From the NCBI GenBank assembly GCA_016935235.1, contig JAFGRJ010000086.1:1-32241 (forward strand): a stretch of DNA of 32,241 nt, in the 5' to 3' direction. The notes below the pieces were generated by a model, which ran no database searches, was not told the DNA's origin, and saw only the letters and a list, made by a program, of their open reading frames with translations. The translations under genes and the position numbers were made by a program. This DNA is from Candidatus Cloacimonadota bacterium. GTDB taxonomy: Bacteria > Cloacimonadota > Cloacimonadia > Cloacimonadales > TCS61. The number at the start of each line of letters is the position of its first letter. The stretch's first letter is position 1. Shown piece by piece: positions 8,184 through 16,951 of the stretch.

Positions 8184-9410
8184 ATGAATTTGATGGGAAC
8201 GCTTTCAGAATTAGCCAACCTGAAACAGCTGGATAAGAATAAATTGCAGGAAATAATCAAGGATGGTTTGCATCAGGCGATAGCCAAGAAGATGATGCCG
8301 GAGAACGAACTGGAGATAATAGCGGATTTCGAGACCAATAGAATCATGGCCAGGTTCAAGAAGATAGTTGCCCAGCAGGATTTTTCTCTGGGTGAGATAT
8401 CCCTGCAGGAAGCCAGAAAGATCACCGATGATGTGGAAATCGGTGATAAAATTCCGGTAGAGATGCAGATATTTGAATTTGAACCCAAGGTCATCAGAAA
8501 TGCCCGTAAGGCTATTCTGGAAAGGATCAAATCCCTGGAAGAAGACCGCATCATGTTCGATTATGAGAAACAGAAGAATCAGCTTGTATCTGGTAAAATA
8601 ACCAAAGAAGACTATAATGGTTACGTGCTGGAAATTGGTTATGCGGAAGCACTGCTACCCAAGGATGAACAGATCGAGGACGAGTACTACAAGGTCGGGG
8701 ATATCATCAGAGCTTATGTGGTGAATATCCGTAAACGCAAGAATGATGTGGTGGTTATTGTCTCCAGGACCAGACCGGAATTTGTGAAGAAGATATTTGA
8801 AACTGAGATTCCTGAAATAAACAGTGGCTTGATCGAAATCAAGAAAATAGTGCGGGAACCGGGCATCAGAACCAAAGTGGCTGTTAAAACCCTGGACAGC
8901 AAGATTGATGCTACCGCCAGCTGTCTTGGTCAGAAAGGCATCAGGATTGAACAGATCCGTAAAGAACTCAATAACGAGCTGGTTGACATCGTCCTCTGGG
9001 ATGATTCCCCGGAGCAGCTTATAGCCAATGCTATTGGACCCGATCTGGTTGAAAAGGTATATCTGGCTGACAGGGGTAACTTTGCCCGGATAATTGTGAG
9101 TGAGGAGAACAAGAATCTGGCTATCGGCAAAAAGGGAAAGAATGTAAAACTGGCAGCAAAGCTAACCGACTACAAACTGGATATTTACACGGAAGATGAA
9201 TTTGAGGAGAAGATATCGGAGGAAAGAAGAATAACCAGTCATATAAGTGATCTGGATGGAGTAAGCAACAAGATTGCCGAAATCCTGAAAGCTCACGGTT
9301 ATACTTCCGTACAGGATATCTTTGAGGCATCCATAGAAGAATTATGTAATCTGGAAGGACTGGGCACAAAAACAGCAACCAAGATCAAAGAATCGGCAAA
9401 GCATTTCTGA
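8184..9410 (+). CDS. nusA: Transcription termination/antitermination factor NusA
   Basis: NusA binds RNA polymerase and nascent RNA and controls pausing, termination and antitermination. The 408 residues comprise an N-terminal polymerase-binding domain (about 1-130), an S1 domain (about 132-200, VSGKITKEDYNGYVLEIG), two KH domains (about 205-345, with VREPGIRTKVAV, GQKGIRIEQIRKEL and NLAIGKKGKNVKLAAKL) and a C-terminal helix-hairpin-helix segment (about 350-408, LEGLGTKTATKI). It lacks the two full acidic repeats of the E. coli protein. GAGGT lies 7 bases before the ATG. Its stop codon (9408-9410) shares one base with the ylxR start. Confidence 0.96.
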   Translation: MNLMGTLSELANLKQLDKNKLQEIIKDGLHQAIAKKMMPENELEIIADFETNRIMARFKKIVAQQDFSLGEISLQEARKITDDVEIGDKIPVEMQIFEFEPKVIRNARKAILERIKSLEEDRIMFDYEKQKNQLVSGKITKEDYNGYVLEIGYAEALLPKDEQIEDEYYKVGDIIRAYVVNIRKRKNDVVVIVSRTRPEFVKKIFETEIPEINSGLIEIKKIVREPGIRTKVAVKTLDSKIDATASCLGQKGIRIEQIRKELNNELVDIVLWDDSPEQLIANAIGPDLVEKVYLADRGNFARIIVSEENKNLAIGKKGKNVKLAAKLTDYKLDIYTEDEFEEKISEERRITSHISDLDGVSNKIAEILKAHGYTSVQDIFEASIEELCNLEGLGTKTATKIKESAKHF

Positions 9411-9643
9411 TGCCCAACCAAAAATCCAGAGCAGGTCACATACCGCTCAGAACCTGTGTTGTTTGCCGGCGGAAAGCTCAGAAAAATGAATTTTTGCGCT
9501 TTATCCTGAGCAGGTGGGGTATTGTTTTTGATTTGGACAATCTTTTCCCGGCACGGGGAAGTTATGTGTGTGATAGCAATGAATGTCTTTTGAAACTGGA
9601 GAAATGGAAGAAGAAAAGAAAATTGAGAATATGGCACGGATAA
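9410..9643 (+). CDS. ylxR: YlxR family RNA-binding protein (DUF448)
   Basis: A 77-residue protein with the family signature RTCVVCRRK (14-22) followed by ELxRF-like NEFLRF, and ARGSYVC (48-54) with a further cysteine at 59. YlxR is a small basic nucleic-acid-binding protein nearly always placed between nusA and infB. In other bacteria it has been linked to transcription regulation and to RNase P, so its exact role here is open. The four cysteines could bind a metal; that is an inference. It starts on the last base of the nusA stop and overlaps ylxQ by 13 bases. Confidence 0.9.
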   Translation: MPNQKSRAGHIPLRTCVVCRRKAQKNEFLRFILSRWGIVFDLDNLFPARGSYVCDSNECLLKLEKWKKKRKLRIWHG

Positions 9644-9924
9644 TGTCCTTACTGCATCTGGCCAGGAAAGCTGGCAGACTGATCACCGGTAGAGACGCAG
9701 TCTTGCGTTCTGTAAACAGTGGCAGGGCAAAGATGGTGCTCTATGCCAGGGACTACTCCCGTGGTGCCTTTATCAGGTTCAGGCAGTTAACGCAGCATGC
9801 CAATATCAGGATGGTAGCTCTGAGCAGTATGGCAATGCTGGGGAAGGAATTTTCCAGCAGGGATATCGGTCTGCTTTGCTTGGAAGATGTGAATTTTGTC
9901 AGGGGAATAGAGCGGTTATTGTGA
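9631..9924 (+). CDS. ylxQ: YlxQ, L7Ae-family ribosomal-type protein
   Basis: A 97-residue L7Ae/L30e/S12e-type RNA-binding protein, recognised from LLHLARKAGRLITGRDAVLRSV, the AKMVLYARDYS strand and a position after ylxR and before infB. Members bind kink-turn-like RNA; the biological role of YlxQ is not well defined. The frame is open back to an ATG at 9583, but the homology-like part begins with MARIMSLLHL at 9631, so I start there. No start in this frame has a strong ribosome-binding site, and translation may be coupled to ylxR, which it overlaps. Confidence 0.85.
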   Translation: MARIMSLLHLARKAGRLITGRDAVLRSVNSGRAKMVLYARDYSRGAFIRFRQLTQHANIRMVALSSMAMLGKEFSSRDIGLLCLEDVNFVRGIERLL

Positions 9925-9937
9925 AATTGGAGGAATG

Positions 9938-12373
9938 ATGCCGATAAGAGTGCATGAGTTAGCAAAAGAATTTAAAATATCAACCGCTGCCTTAAAAAAA
10001 CATCTGAGCGATATGGGTGTTGTCGTGAAAAGCCATATGAGCCCTGTAGATGATGATATTGTAGACAAGATCCGGGCAAAGTTCAATGAGGAAGTTGCTG
10101 CAGTCAAACAGAGGCAGAGAGACATTACTGATTATCATAAGAAAATTGTTCTGGCAGAAAAGAAAAAGGAAGAGGAACGAGAGGAAAAAGTCAAGCAGGA
10201 GTTGGAAGAAGCCAGACTGAAGAAGGAAAGGGAAGAAATACCGGTATTTGTGGAGAAAAAAATTAGAAAGGCTGTTGAAAAGCCTGTTCCTGCAGCTGAT
10301 GAAATAGAGCTGGAATCAAGAACAACATCGAGAAAGCTTCCTCCCGAACCACCTGTACCACCTCCACCCGATCAGGTTGATGAATCAATAGATAAAAGAC
10401 TGAAAGCAGAAAAGAAGATTAAAGACAAGGAGCATGTCGAACAGAACAAGCATCTCAAAGCTGTGTTGCAGCACTTAAAGAAGAGCAGTCGCAAAAAGAA
10501 AGTTCTCCCCACAGAACTTGAGGAAGCTGAAATATCGCGCAGTATTAAAAGGACTTTGAGTACTTCCGTCAAGAAGAAAAGGTATAAGAAAGATGATAAG
10601 AAAGAAGACGAGAAGGATACGAAGATCATAATCAGTGAATTCACTTCTGTGAGCGAGCTGGCGAAGATGATGGATGTATCTGCTACTGAAATCATAGCCA
10701 AGTTCTTTAAAATGGGGCAAATGGTCACCATCAATCAACGCCTGGACAAGGATTCACTGGAGATGATCTGTCATGAGTTTGAGTTCGATGTGGAGTTCGA
10801 AGAGGAGTATGGCAAGGAAATTCTGGAATCGCAAGCAGAAGAGATAGCTGCAACGAACAGGATAAAACGTCCCCCTGTCGTCACGGTTATGGGACATGTA
10901 GATCACGGGAAAACTGCTATTCTGGACAGGATACGCTCCACCAATGTGATCGCCGGGGAAGCAGGTGGCATAACCCAGCATATCGGGGCATACCAGGTCG
11001 CTCATAATGATGAGAAGATAACCTTCTTGGATACTCCGGGACACGAAGCCTTCACTGCCATGAGGGCACGCGGAGCCAATATCACTGATATTGCGATCAT
11101 CGTTGTCGCTGCTAATGAAGGGGTAAAAAAGCAGACAATTGAGGCGATTGATCATGCTAAGGCGGCTGGAGTTCCAATAATCGTAGCCATCAACAAGATT
11201 GATCTGAAGGATGCCAATGTGGACCGGACGATCAACGATCTGATGAAGCAAAATCTGATGCTGGAAGGTTACGGTGGTGAAATACTTTGGGTCAAATGCT
11301 CGGCTCTAACCGGAGAAGGTATAAACGAGCTTCTGGATACTATCCTGCTGGCAGCGGAAATGATGGAGATCAAGGCAGCTGCGCATACCCCGGGTAAGGG
11401 GATAGTCATCGAATCACGCAAGGATCAGCGTATGGGTACACTGGTCACCGTGCTTATCAAGGACGGTGAATTGAAAAAAAGCGATAGTGTGATTTGTGGT
11501 GCGACCTATGGCAGAATTCGCAAGATCGAGGATGAGCGAGGTAATGAACGCGATATGCTGCTGCCATCTGATGTAGGGATACTCTACGGAATCAATGAAG
11601 TGCCCAAAGCAGGGGATTTCGTGGATAAGGTGGATAATGAGAAAATAGCCAGGCAGATCAGCGCGGAACGTATGCATATCAGAAAGGAGAGGGAAAAATT
11701 CCAGAGCAAGACCAGTCTTGATAACCTTTTCCAGAAGATCAAAGAACATGAAATGGCAGAGTTGAGGCTTATTGTGAAGGGTGATACGGATGGTTCTGTG
11801 GAGGCATTATGTGATTCCCTGCAGAAATTATCCAATAATGAGGTACTGGTTAATATCATCAGTCATGCAGTAGGTGGAATAAATGAGGCGGATGTAAGCC
11901 TGGCAACGGCTTCGGATGCTGTTGTCATCGGTTTTCATATCAGGGCTAACAGTGCGGCCAGAAAGCTGGCGGAAGAAGAGAATGTCGAAATCAAGTTATA
12001 CCAGGTAATCTATGAGGTTATCGAAGATATTGAAAAGGCTATTCAGGGTATGCTGGCTCCGGAGATGGAAGAACGGTTCCTCGGTTCTGCCACGGTGAAG
12101 CAGATTTTCAAGATAAAGAAAGTAGGTACGGTTGCCGGTTGCTTTGTGGAAAAAGGTAACATGACCAGCAGCGGGAAAATCAGGATATATCGTAATGACA
12201 TTCAGATCCATGAGGGTAAGATATCATCTTTGAGACATTACGCTGAGGAGGTTAAGGAAGTTAAAGCAGGTTCTGATTGCGGTATTGCCATTACCGATTT
12301 CAACGATCTCAAGGAAAATGATATTATCGAGAATTTTGAGATCGTGGAACTGGAAAGAAAACTCAGACCTTAA
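9938..12373 (+). CDS. infB: Translation initiation factor IF-2
   Basis: IF-2 is the GTPase that brings initiator tRNA to the 30S subunit and promotes subunit joining. The 811-residue protein has an N-terminal IF2_N domain (about 1-55, [12 protein letters not shown]), a long charged linker with a proline patch (about 130-150), a second IF2_N domain (about 230-290, [17 protein letters not shown]), and the G domain with GHVDHGKT (about 319-326), DTPGHEAF and NKID. The domains that follow end in the fMet-tRNA-binding C2 region. ATGs stand side by side at 9935 and 9938. I prefer 9938 because GGAGG (9929-9933) is then 4 bases away instead of 1; the difference is one residue. Confidence 0.97.
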   Translation: MPIRVHELAKEFKISTAALKKHLSDMGVVVKSHMSPVDDDIVDKIRAKFNEEVAAVKQRQRDITDYHKKIVLAEKKKEEEREEKVKQELEEARLKKEREEIPVFVEKKIRKAVEKPVPAADEIELESRTTSRKLPPEPPVPPPPDQVDESIDKRLKAEKKIKDKEHVEQNKHLKAVLQHLKKSSRKKKVLPTELEEAEISRSIKRTLSTSVKKKRYKKDDKKEDEKDTKIIISEFTSVSELAKMMDVSATEIIAKFFKMGQMVTINQRLDKDSLEMICHEFEFDVEFEEEYGKEILESQAEEIAATNRIKRPPVVTVMGHVDHGKTAILDRIRSTNVIAGEAGGITQHIGAYQVAHNDEKITFLDTPGHEAFTAMRARGANITDIAIIVVAANEGVKKQTIEAIDHAKAAGVPIIVAINKIDLKDANVDRTINDLMKQNLMLEGYGGEILWVKCSALTGEGINELLDTILLAAEMMEIKAAAHTPGKGIVIESRKDQRMGTLVTVLIKDGELKKSDSVICGATYGRIRKIEDERGNERDMLLPSDVGILYGINEVPKAGDFVDKVDNEKIARQISAERMHIRKEREKFQSKTSLDNLFQKIKEHEMAELRLIVKGDTDGSVEALCDSLQKLSNNEVLVNIISHAVGGINEADVSLATASDAVVIGFHIRANSAARKLAEEENVEIKLYQVIYEVIEDIEKAIQGMLAPEMEERFLGSATVKQIFKIKKVGTVAGCFVEKGNMTSSGKIRIYRNDIQIHEGKISSLRHYAEEVKEVKAGSDCGIAITDFNDLKENDIIENFEIVELERKLRP

Positions 12374-12389
12374 CATTCCTTAAAAAGCC

Positions 12390-12755
12390 ATGCCACGTAT
12401 TAGAATTCAGAGGCTCGAAAAAGTACTGCTCAGGTTGATCAGCAATGTGATAAATCTGAAACTGCGGGACAAATATCTTGAATTGGTCAGTATTACACGC
12501 ATCAAAGTATCCAATGACATGTCTCATGCCCGTATTTATTATACTCATCTGGATACATATCCCAATGAGGATGTGCAAAAGGCTCTTGAAAAGAGTTCCG
12601 GTTTTATTAAAAATGAGATCGCTGCCGCCAAGATCATGAGGGTAATTCCTGAGATCAAATTCATTTACGATGAATTTGAGGAAAAAGCCCGGCATCTGGA
12701 TGACATATTCCGTCAGCTGGAATCTGAGAAAGAACAACAGAATAAGGATTCATGA
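12390..12755 (+). CDS. rbfA: Ribosome-binding factor A
   Basis: RbfA binds the 30S subunit near helix 1 of 16S rRNA and helps its late maturation, especially in the cold. The 121 residues fit the family length and its KH-like fold. Typical parts are RIQRLEKVLLRLISNVI, VSITRIKVSNDMSHARIYYT and the C-terminal IMRVIPEIKFIYDE with the basic-acidic tail. It follows infB by 16 bases and lacks an obvious Shine-Dalgarno sequence. Its last four bases overlap the nrnA start (ATGA). Confidence 0.94.
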   Translation: MPRIRIQRLEKVLLRLISNVINLKLRDKYLELVSITRIKVSNDMSHARIYYTHLDTYPNEDVQKALEKSSGFIKNEIAAAKIMRVIPEIKFIYDEFEEKARHLDDIFRQLESEKEQQNKDS

Positions 12756-13738
12756 AACCATCTTCCCAGGAAGAACTCAAAAGTGCACTGGTACAGCTAT
12801 TTTCAGAAGACAGGGAAATTGCCATCCTGACTCATAAAAATCCTGATGGAGATGGGCTGGCTTCAGCCCTGGCTTTACAGCAGCTTTTCTCCGATCGGTT
12901 CGCCGGGATACACATCATTCTGGAAGAACCAGCTCCGAAAAATTATGACTTTCTGGACGTTCGCAAAAGAACAAGTGTATACGACCCACACCAATCCTTC
13001 CCGCATATAGTCATGCTTGATTGCCATGAAGTCAAGAGGCTGGGCAGATGTGCATTATTAGTGCCAGGAGCGGAAAAGGTCATAGCCATAGATCATCATA
13101 TTGCAGGGGAGATCATACCCGGGGCTTGCACATATCTGGATCCGGATGCGGTAAGTGTGGGATTCATTCTCTATTCCATATTCCGTGATGAAATCTGGAG
13201 CAGGGAGTCGGGAATCAGGAGATATCTGGCTACCTGCTGTTATGTATCGATCATTAATGATACTGATAACTTTCAGAATCTCAACCTTAATACTGCCACC
13301 TTTCAAACCTGTACTGAACTTGTCTCAATGGGAATAAATCCGGGAAGAATTTCGCAGAATTTTTTTGCCAGATCAATCCGGGAGATCAGATACGCTGGTG
13401 ATATTCTCTCCAGTATGGAAATCCGTGCAGAGGGCAGGATTTTACTTTTATATTCATCCCTCGACCTTGTTGATAGGCATGGAGTGACCATGGCGGCGAA
13501 TTCAAAATTCACCCGCTGGGTCAAAGGTGCCCGTGGTGTCGAGGTCGTTATTTTTCTGCAGCAGGTAGATAATGATCTGTACAGAATAAGTCTGCGCTCG
13601 CAGATGATCGATGTAAGGGAGATAGCAGCCCGTTTTGGCGGGGGAGGACATTCCCGGGCAGCAGGATTCGAGAGTAATGAATCTATGGACAACATCAAGG
13701 AAAAACTGTTCAGGGAGATAGAAAAAAGACTCCCATGA
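12752..13738 (+). CDS. nrnA: DHH-family phosphoesterase, NrnA-like (oligoribonuclease/pAp phosphatase)
   Basis: This 328-residue enzyme carries the DHH/DHHA1 motifs: HKNPDGDG (28-35), LDCHE (89-93), IDHH (113-116), NDTDNF (169-174) and the C-terminal substrate motif GGGGHSRAAGF (about 296-306). In Bacillus and others, NrnA degrades 2-5-mer RNA and dephosphorylates pAp. Its position between rbfA and truB is common in Gram-positives and in other phyla that lack Orn. The DHH motif I variant with Gly-Leu-Ala in place of Ala-x-Gly is within family variation. It overlaps both neighbours by 4 bases (ATGA), with AAGGA before its own start. Confidence 0.9.
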   Translation: MKPSSQEELKSALVQLFSEDREIAILTHKNPDGDGLASALALQQLFSDRFAGIHIILEEPAPKNYDFLDVRKRTSVYDPHQSFPHIVMLDCHEVKRLGRCALLVPGAEKVIAIDHHIAGEIIPGACTYLDPDAVSVGFILYSIFRDEIWSRESGIRRYLATCCYVSIINDTDNFQNLNLNTATFQTCTELVSMGINPGRISQNFFARSIREIRYAGDILSSMEIRAEGRILLLYSSLDLVDRHGVTMAANSKFTRWVKGARGVEVVIFLQQVDNDLYRISLRSQMIDVREIAARFGGGGHSRAAGFESNESMDNIKEKLFREIEKRLP

Positions 13739-14598
13739 AGGACTGTGGGATCATCCTCGTTGATAAGCCTGCTGCAATTACTTCCTTTGATGTTATTCGC
13801 AGATTACGGCATCTAACCGGGATGAGAAAAATGGGTCATACCGGTACACTTGATCCTTTTGCTACCGGGCTTTTGCCAGTATGCCTGGGTAAGGCTACCA
13901 GAATTGCCGACCGGCTGCTAGGAGCGAAAAAGGAATATCTGACGGTCCTGAAATTCGGAGTGGCTACGAACAGTGGTGATATCACCGGTAAAACAGAGTC
14001 TACCCGACCTATTCCACACTGGAACCATGCTCTTGCCGATTATATTACACATGAAGTAATGGCTTTGCAGGAACTGAATCCTCATCCTTATTCTGCCATC
14101 AAACTGGATGGCGTAAGAGCATATAAGAAAGCGCGCCAACAGGAGGAATTCACAATCCCTTCTCGTCCGGTGAAGATTTTCGACTTCCAGATCCTGTCCT
14201 ATGAAGCTCCTTACCTCACTTACAGGGTCATCGTAAGCAAAGGAACTTATATTCGTTCCTTATCAGAGAAAATAGGGAAACTGGCAGGTTCAATAGCTAC
14301 CTGTACCGAGTTGAGACGTTTAAGAACAGGAGCGTTATCCGTAGATAAAGCGGTGGCGCTGGATCAGATCAGCAGTGAGAACTGGCAGAATTACCTGCGT
14401 GATGTAGCTGAAATACTTACCGATACACCGAAAATGGTGGTGGAAAATAAAAATATTGCCAGTTTCGGAAGTGGTCGCACGATCACAACAGGTCATGATG
14501 ACGAAAAAGACATCATGCTGGTGAATGAAGCAGGAGACTGCATTGGATTTGGTGAGATCTCTGCACACCAGTTACAGCCAAGAGTAGTGTTGATATGA
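13735..14598 (+). CDS. truB: tRNA pseudouridine-55 synthase TruB
   Basis: TruB converts U55 in the T loop of tRNAs to pseudouridine. The 287-residue protein has the N-terminal GIILVDKPAAITSFDV, the catalytic motif GHTGTLDPFATGLLP with Asp40, the PYSAIKLDGVRAY segment and the SKGTYIRSLSEKIG motif. The C-terminal 50 residues are a short bacterial-type tail. It overlaps nrnA and ribF by 4 bases at each end (ATGA), so it is probably translated by termination-reinitiation; no strong ribosome-binding site is visible. Confidence 0.96.
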   Translation: MKDCGIILVDKPAAITSFDVIRRLRHLTGMRKMGHTGTLDPFATGLLPVCLGKATRIADRLLGAKKEYLTVLKFGVATNSGDITGKTESTRPIPHWNHALADYITHEVMALQELNPHPYSAIKLDGVRAYKKARQQEEFTIPSRPVKIFDFQILSYEAPYLTYRVIVSKGTYIRSLSEKIGKLAGSIATCTELRRLRTGALSVDKAVALDQISSENWQNYLRDVAEILTDTPKMVVENKNIASFGSGRTITTGHDDEKDIMLVNEAGDCIGFGEISAHQLQPRVVLI

Positions 14599-15551
14599 AA
14601 TATTTCAGGAATCAGAATTGCAGGTTTACGCGACCGGTGGTTACCATGGGCACATTTGATGGTGTTCATCTTGGCCATCAGAAACTTCTGCAGCAAATGA
14701 AGGATATCGCCCGGCGAACCCAGGGAAAGGTAATAGTCATAACATATTATCATCATCCCCTGGAAATCATCCACAGCAAGACATTTCCCTACCTTCTTAC
14801 TGAAAGGGAGGAAAAGGAAAAGCTTTTAAGAAAATATGGAGTTGAATGCGTTTTATATCTGAATTTCAACAGAACGATGGCGCGGATGTCACCACAGGAT
14901 TTTCTCGAAAGCATCATTATAAATGAAGTCAATGCCAAAGAACTGGTGGTTGGCTATGATACTCATTTCGGGATTAATCGTGAAGGCAATTACAATTTTC
15001 TGCAGGAGCACGCTTCCCAATACGGTTATAATGTAAACGTTGTGGAACCATATTTTATCAGAAACCGCATTGTCAGCAGCAGTCTCATCAGGGATCTGAT
15101 CAGGGAAGGGGATGTGAATTCTGCAGCGGAATACATGGGCAGGGAGTATTCCCTGAGCGGTGAGGTGAGTACCGGGCACCGGATCGGCAGGAACCTTGGT
15201 TTTCCCACTATAAATGTCATCCCGGCAGATGCAAATAAATTGATCCCGGCGATAGGAGTTTATGTTTGTCTGATCAGCATAGGTAGCGGTATATTCCAGG
15301 GTGTAACCAATATAGGATACAGCCCGACCTTGAAAAAAACCGGTATCAAGGAAGTGGAATCGCATATCATGGATTATGATGAAGATTTATATGGCAAGAA
15401 AGTGGAAGTATATTTTTTGCAACGGTTAAGGGATGAGAAGGTATTCAATAGCGAGCACAATCTGGTGAAGGCGATCAAGGAGGATATCGCTGCCGCCAGA
15501 AGGTTTTTTCTAGAGCGGGATAAGGTAAAAAATGAAAAACAAAGGCAGTAG
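14595..15551 (+). CDS. ribF: Bifunctional riboflavin kinase / FAD synthetase
   Basis: RibF phosphorylates riboflavin to FMN and adenylates FMN to FAD. The 318 residues contain the nucleotidyltransferase motif MGTFDGVHLGHQKLL (around 18-32) and the domain ends with SSSLIRDLI. The riboflavin kinase domain begins near 185 with TGHRIGRNLGFPTINV, and continues with GVTNIGYSPT and ESHIMDYDEDLYG, where the catalytic Glu and metal-binding Thr/Asn region lie. It overlaps truB by 4 bases and radA by 20 bases. In many genomes rpsO follows ribF; here radA does. Confidence 0.95.
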   Translation: MKYFRNQNCRFTRPVVTMGTFDGVHLGHQKLLQQMKDIARRTQGKVIVITYYHHPLEIIHSKTFPYLLTEREEKEKLLRKYGVECVLYLNFNRTMARMSPQDFLESIIINEVNAKELVVGYDTHFGINREGNYNFLQEHASQYGYNVNVVEPYFIRNRIVSSSLIRDLIREGDVNSAAEYMGREYSLSGEVSTGHRIGRNLGFPTINVIPADANKLIPAIGVYVCLISIGSGIFQGVTNIGYSPTLKKTGIKEVESHIMDYDEDLYGKKVEVYFLQRLRDEKVFNSEHNLVKAIKEDIAAARRFFLERDKVKNEKQRQ

Positions 15552-16899
15552 TTTTTTCTGTACAGAGTGTGGGGCAGAAACAGGCAAATGGTCAGGCAAG
15601 TGTCCTGCCTGCGGTGCCTGGAATACGCTGCGAGAAACCGAGAGAATAACCGGCAGGTCCAATGTTACCGGTATTCTGACGGTATCAGGGAAGGTGAATA
15701 TCAAGCCCTGTCAGATGAGTGCAGTGGGGATGGGAAATTACAGGAAGATAACCACGGGAATCATGGAATTCGACCGGGTAATAGGGGGCGGAATTATTCC
15801 TGGTATGGTGGTTCTGATCGGCGGTGAACCGGGCATCGGCAAATCGACTCTGATGTTGCAGATAAGCAGCCTGATATCTGCAGGGGGCATTCCCGCACTC
15901 TATATTTCCGGTGAGGAAAGTGATGAACAGGTTGCGGTAAGGAGCAAGCGCCTGAAGTGCCAAACTGAAAATATGCAGCTCCTGTGCAGTGGCGATATCA
16001 ATGACATCCTCTCCTCCCTGGATGAGCTGAAGCCAGGGATCGTGGTGATCGATTCCATTCAGTCTGTCTACAATCCGGACCTTAATTCCGCGCCTGGCAC
16101 CATTTCCCAGCTGCGTGACTGCACTGTCATTATTATGCAGAGAGCAAAGCAGGATAGAATTCCCGTTCTGTTGATAGGTCATGTGACCAAGGATGGTCTG
16201 GTGGCAGGACCAAAGATGATAGAGCACATGGTAGACACGGTGATGTATTTTGAAGGTGAGGTCCATAATCAGTTCAAAATTCTGCGTACTGTGAAGAATC
16301 GTTTCGGTTCGACGAACGAGATCGGTCTTTTTGAAATGACTTCCCAGGGTCTGCAGGAAGTTAAGGATCCATCGGGGATATTCCTGCAGAGGGATAAATC
16401 CGGCAGCGGTCTGGCAGTGGGATGTGTGCTGGAAGGTACAAGGACTTTCCTGGTGGAGGTACAGGCTTTATCTTCTCCCGCCAGTTACGGAACGCCGCAG
16501 CGGGTTTCCCTGGGGCTTGATCATCGCCGTCTGGCAATGTTGCTGGCAGTGCTGGAAAAGAATCTGGCGTTGAAGATCAGGTTCAACGATGTATTTGTCA
16601 ATCTGGCAGGAGGCATCCGTGTTTTTGAAACCGGTCTTGACCTGGCGGCAGCAGCAGCAATATTATCAAGTCACAGGAACATAGACCTGCCTGTGGACAC
16701 GATATTTCTTGGCGAGGTTGGTCTCAATGGGAATATAAGACCTGTCCTGCAGCAGGAAAAGCGTTTACAGGAAGCGAAGCGTCTCGGTTTTAACAGAGCG
16801 GTAATACCGGATATGAAAATGAAGAAAGATCCCGGATTGATCATATTCAAGATCAAGCATATTAAAGAGTTGTATTCGCATATCATGAAAGAGAAATAA
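15532..16899 (+). CDS. radA: DNA repair protein RadA
   Basis: RadA is a RecA-like ATPase that drives branch migration at recombination intermediates. The 455 residues show a zinc finger with Cys10, Cys13, Cys24 and Cys27 (CTECG and CPACG), Walker A GGEPGIGKST (97-106), the RadA-specific KNRFG motif (255-259), and a C-terminal Lon-protease-like domain (about 270-455) with DLAAAAAILSS and FLGEVGLNGNIR. Length and domain order are standard. The ATG at 15532 has AAGG 6 bases upstream and lies inside the end of ribF. It is the last gene before a convergent hairpin. Confidence 0.97.
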   Translation: MKNKGSSFFCTECGAETGKWSGKCPACGAWNTLRETERITGRSNVTGILTVSGKVNIKPCQMSAVGMGNYRKITTGIMEFDRVIGGGIIPGMVVLIGGEPGIGKSTLMLQISSLISAGGIPALYISGEESDEQVAVRSKRLKCQTENMQLLCSGDINDILSSLDELKPGIVVIDSIQSVYNPDLNSAPGTISQLRDCTVIIMQRAKQDRIPVLLIGHVTKDGLVAGPKMIEHMVDTVMYFEGEVHNQFKILRTVKNRFGSTNEIGLFEMTSQGLQEVKDPSGIFLQRDKSGSGLAVGCVLEGTRTFLVEVQALSSPASYGTPQRVSLGLDHRRLAMLLAVLEKNLALKIRFNDVFVNLAGGIRVFETGLDLAAAAAILSSHRNIDLPVDTIFLGEVGLNGNIRPVLQQEKRLQEAKRLGFNRAVIPDMKMKKDPGLIIFKIKHIKELYSHIMKEK

Positions 16900-16903
16900 A
16901 AAA

Positions 16904-16926
16904 ACCCGGGCACAGGCGGCCCGGGT
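16904..16926. terminator. Bidirectional-type terminator between radA and the TPR gene
   Basis: ACCCGGGC (16904-16911) pairs with GCCCGGGT (16919-16926) around a 7-base loop. On the minus strand the stem is followed by a run of seven T, so it is a strong intrinsic terminator for the TPR gene ending at 16952. On the plus strand the tail (ATATTG) is poor in T, so it would end the radA transcript less efficiently. Confidence 0.85.
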
Positions 16927-16951
16927 ATATTGACAATCCTTTCCTGTACCT

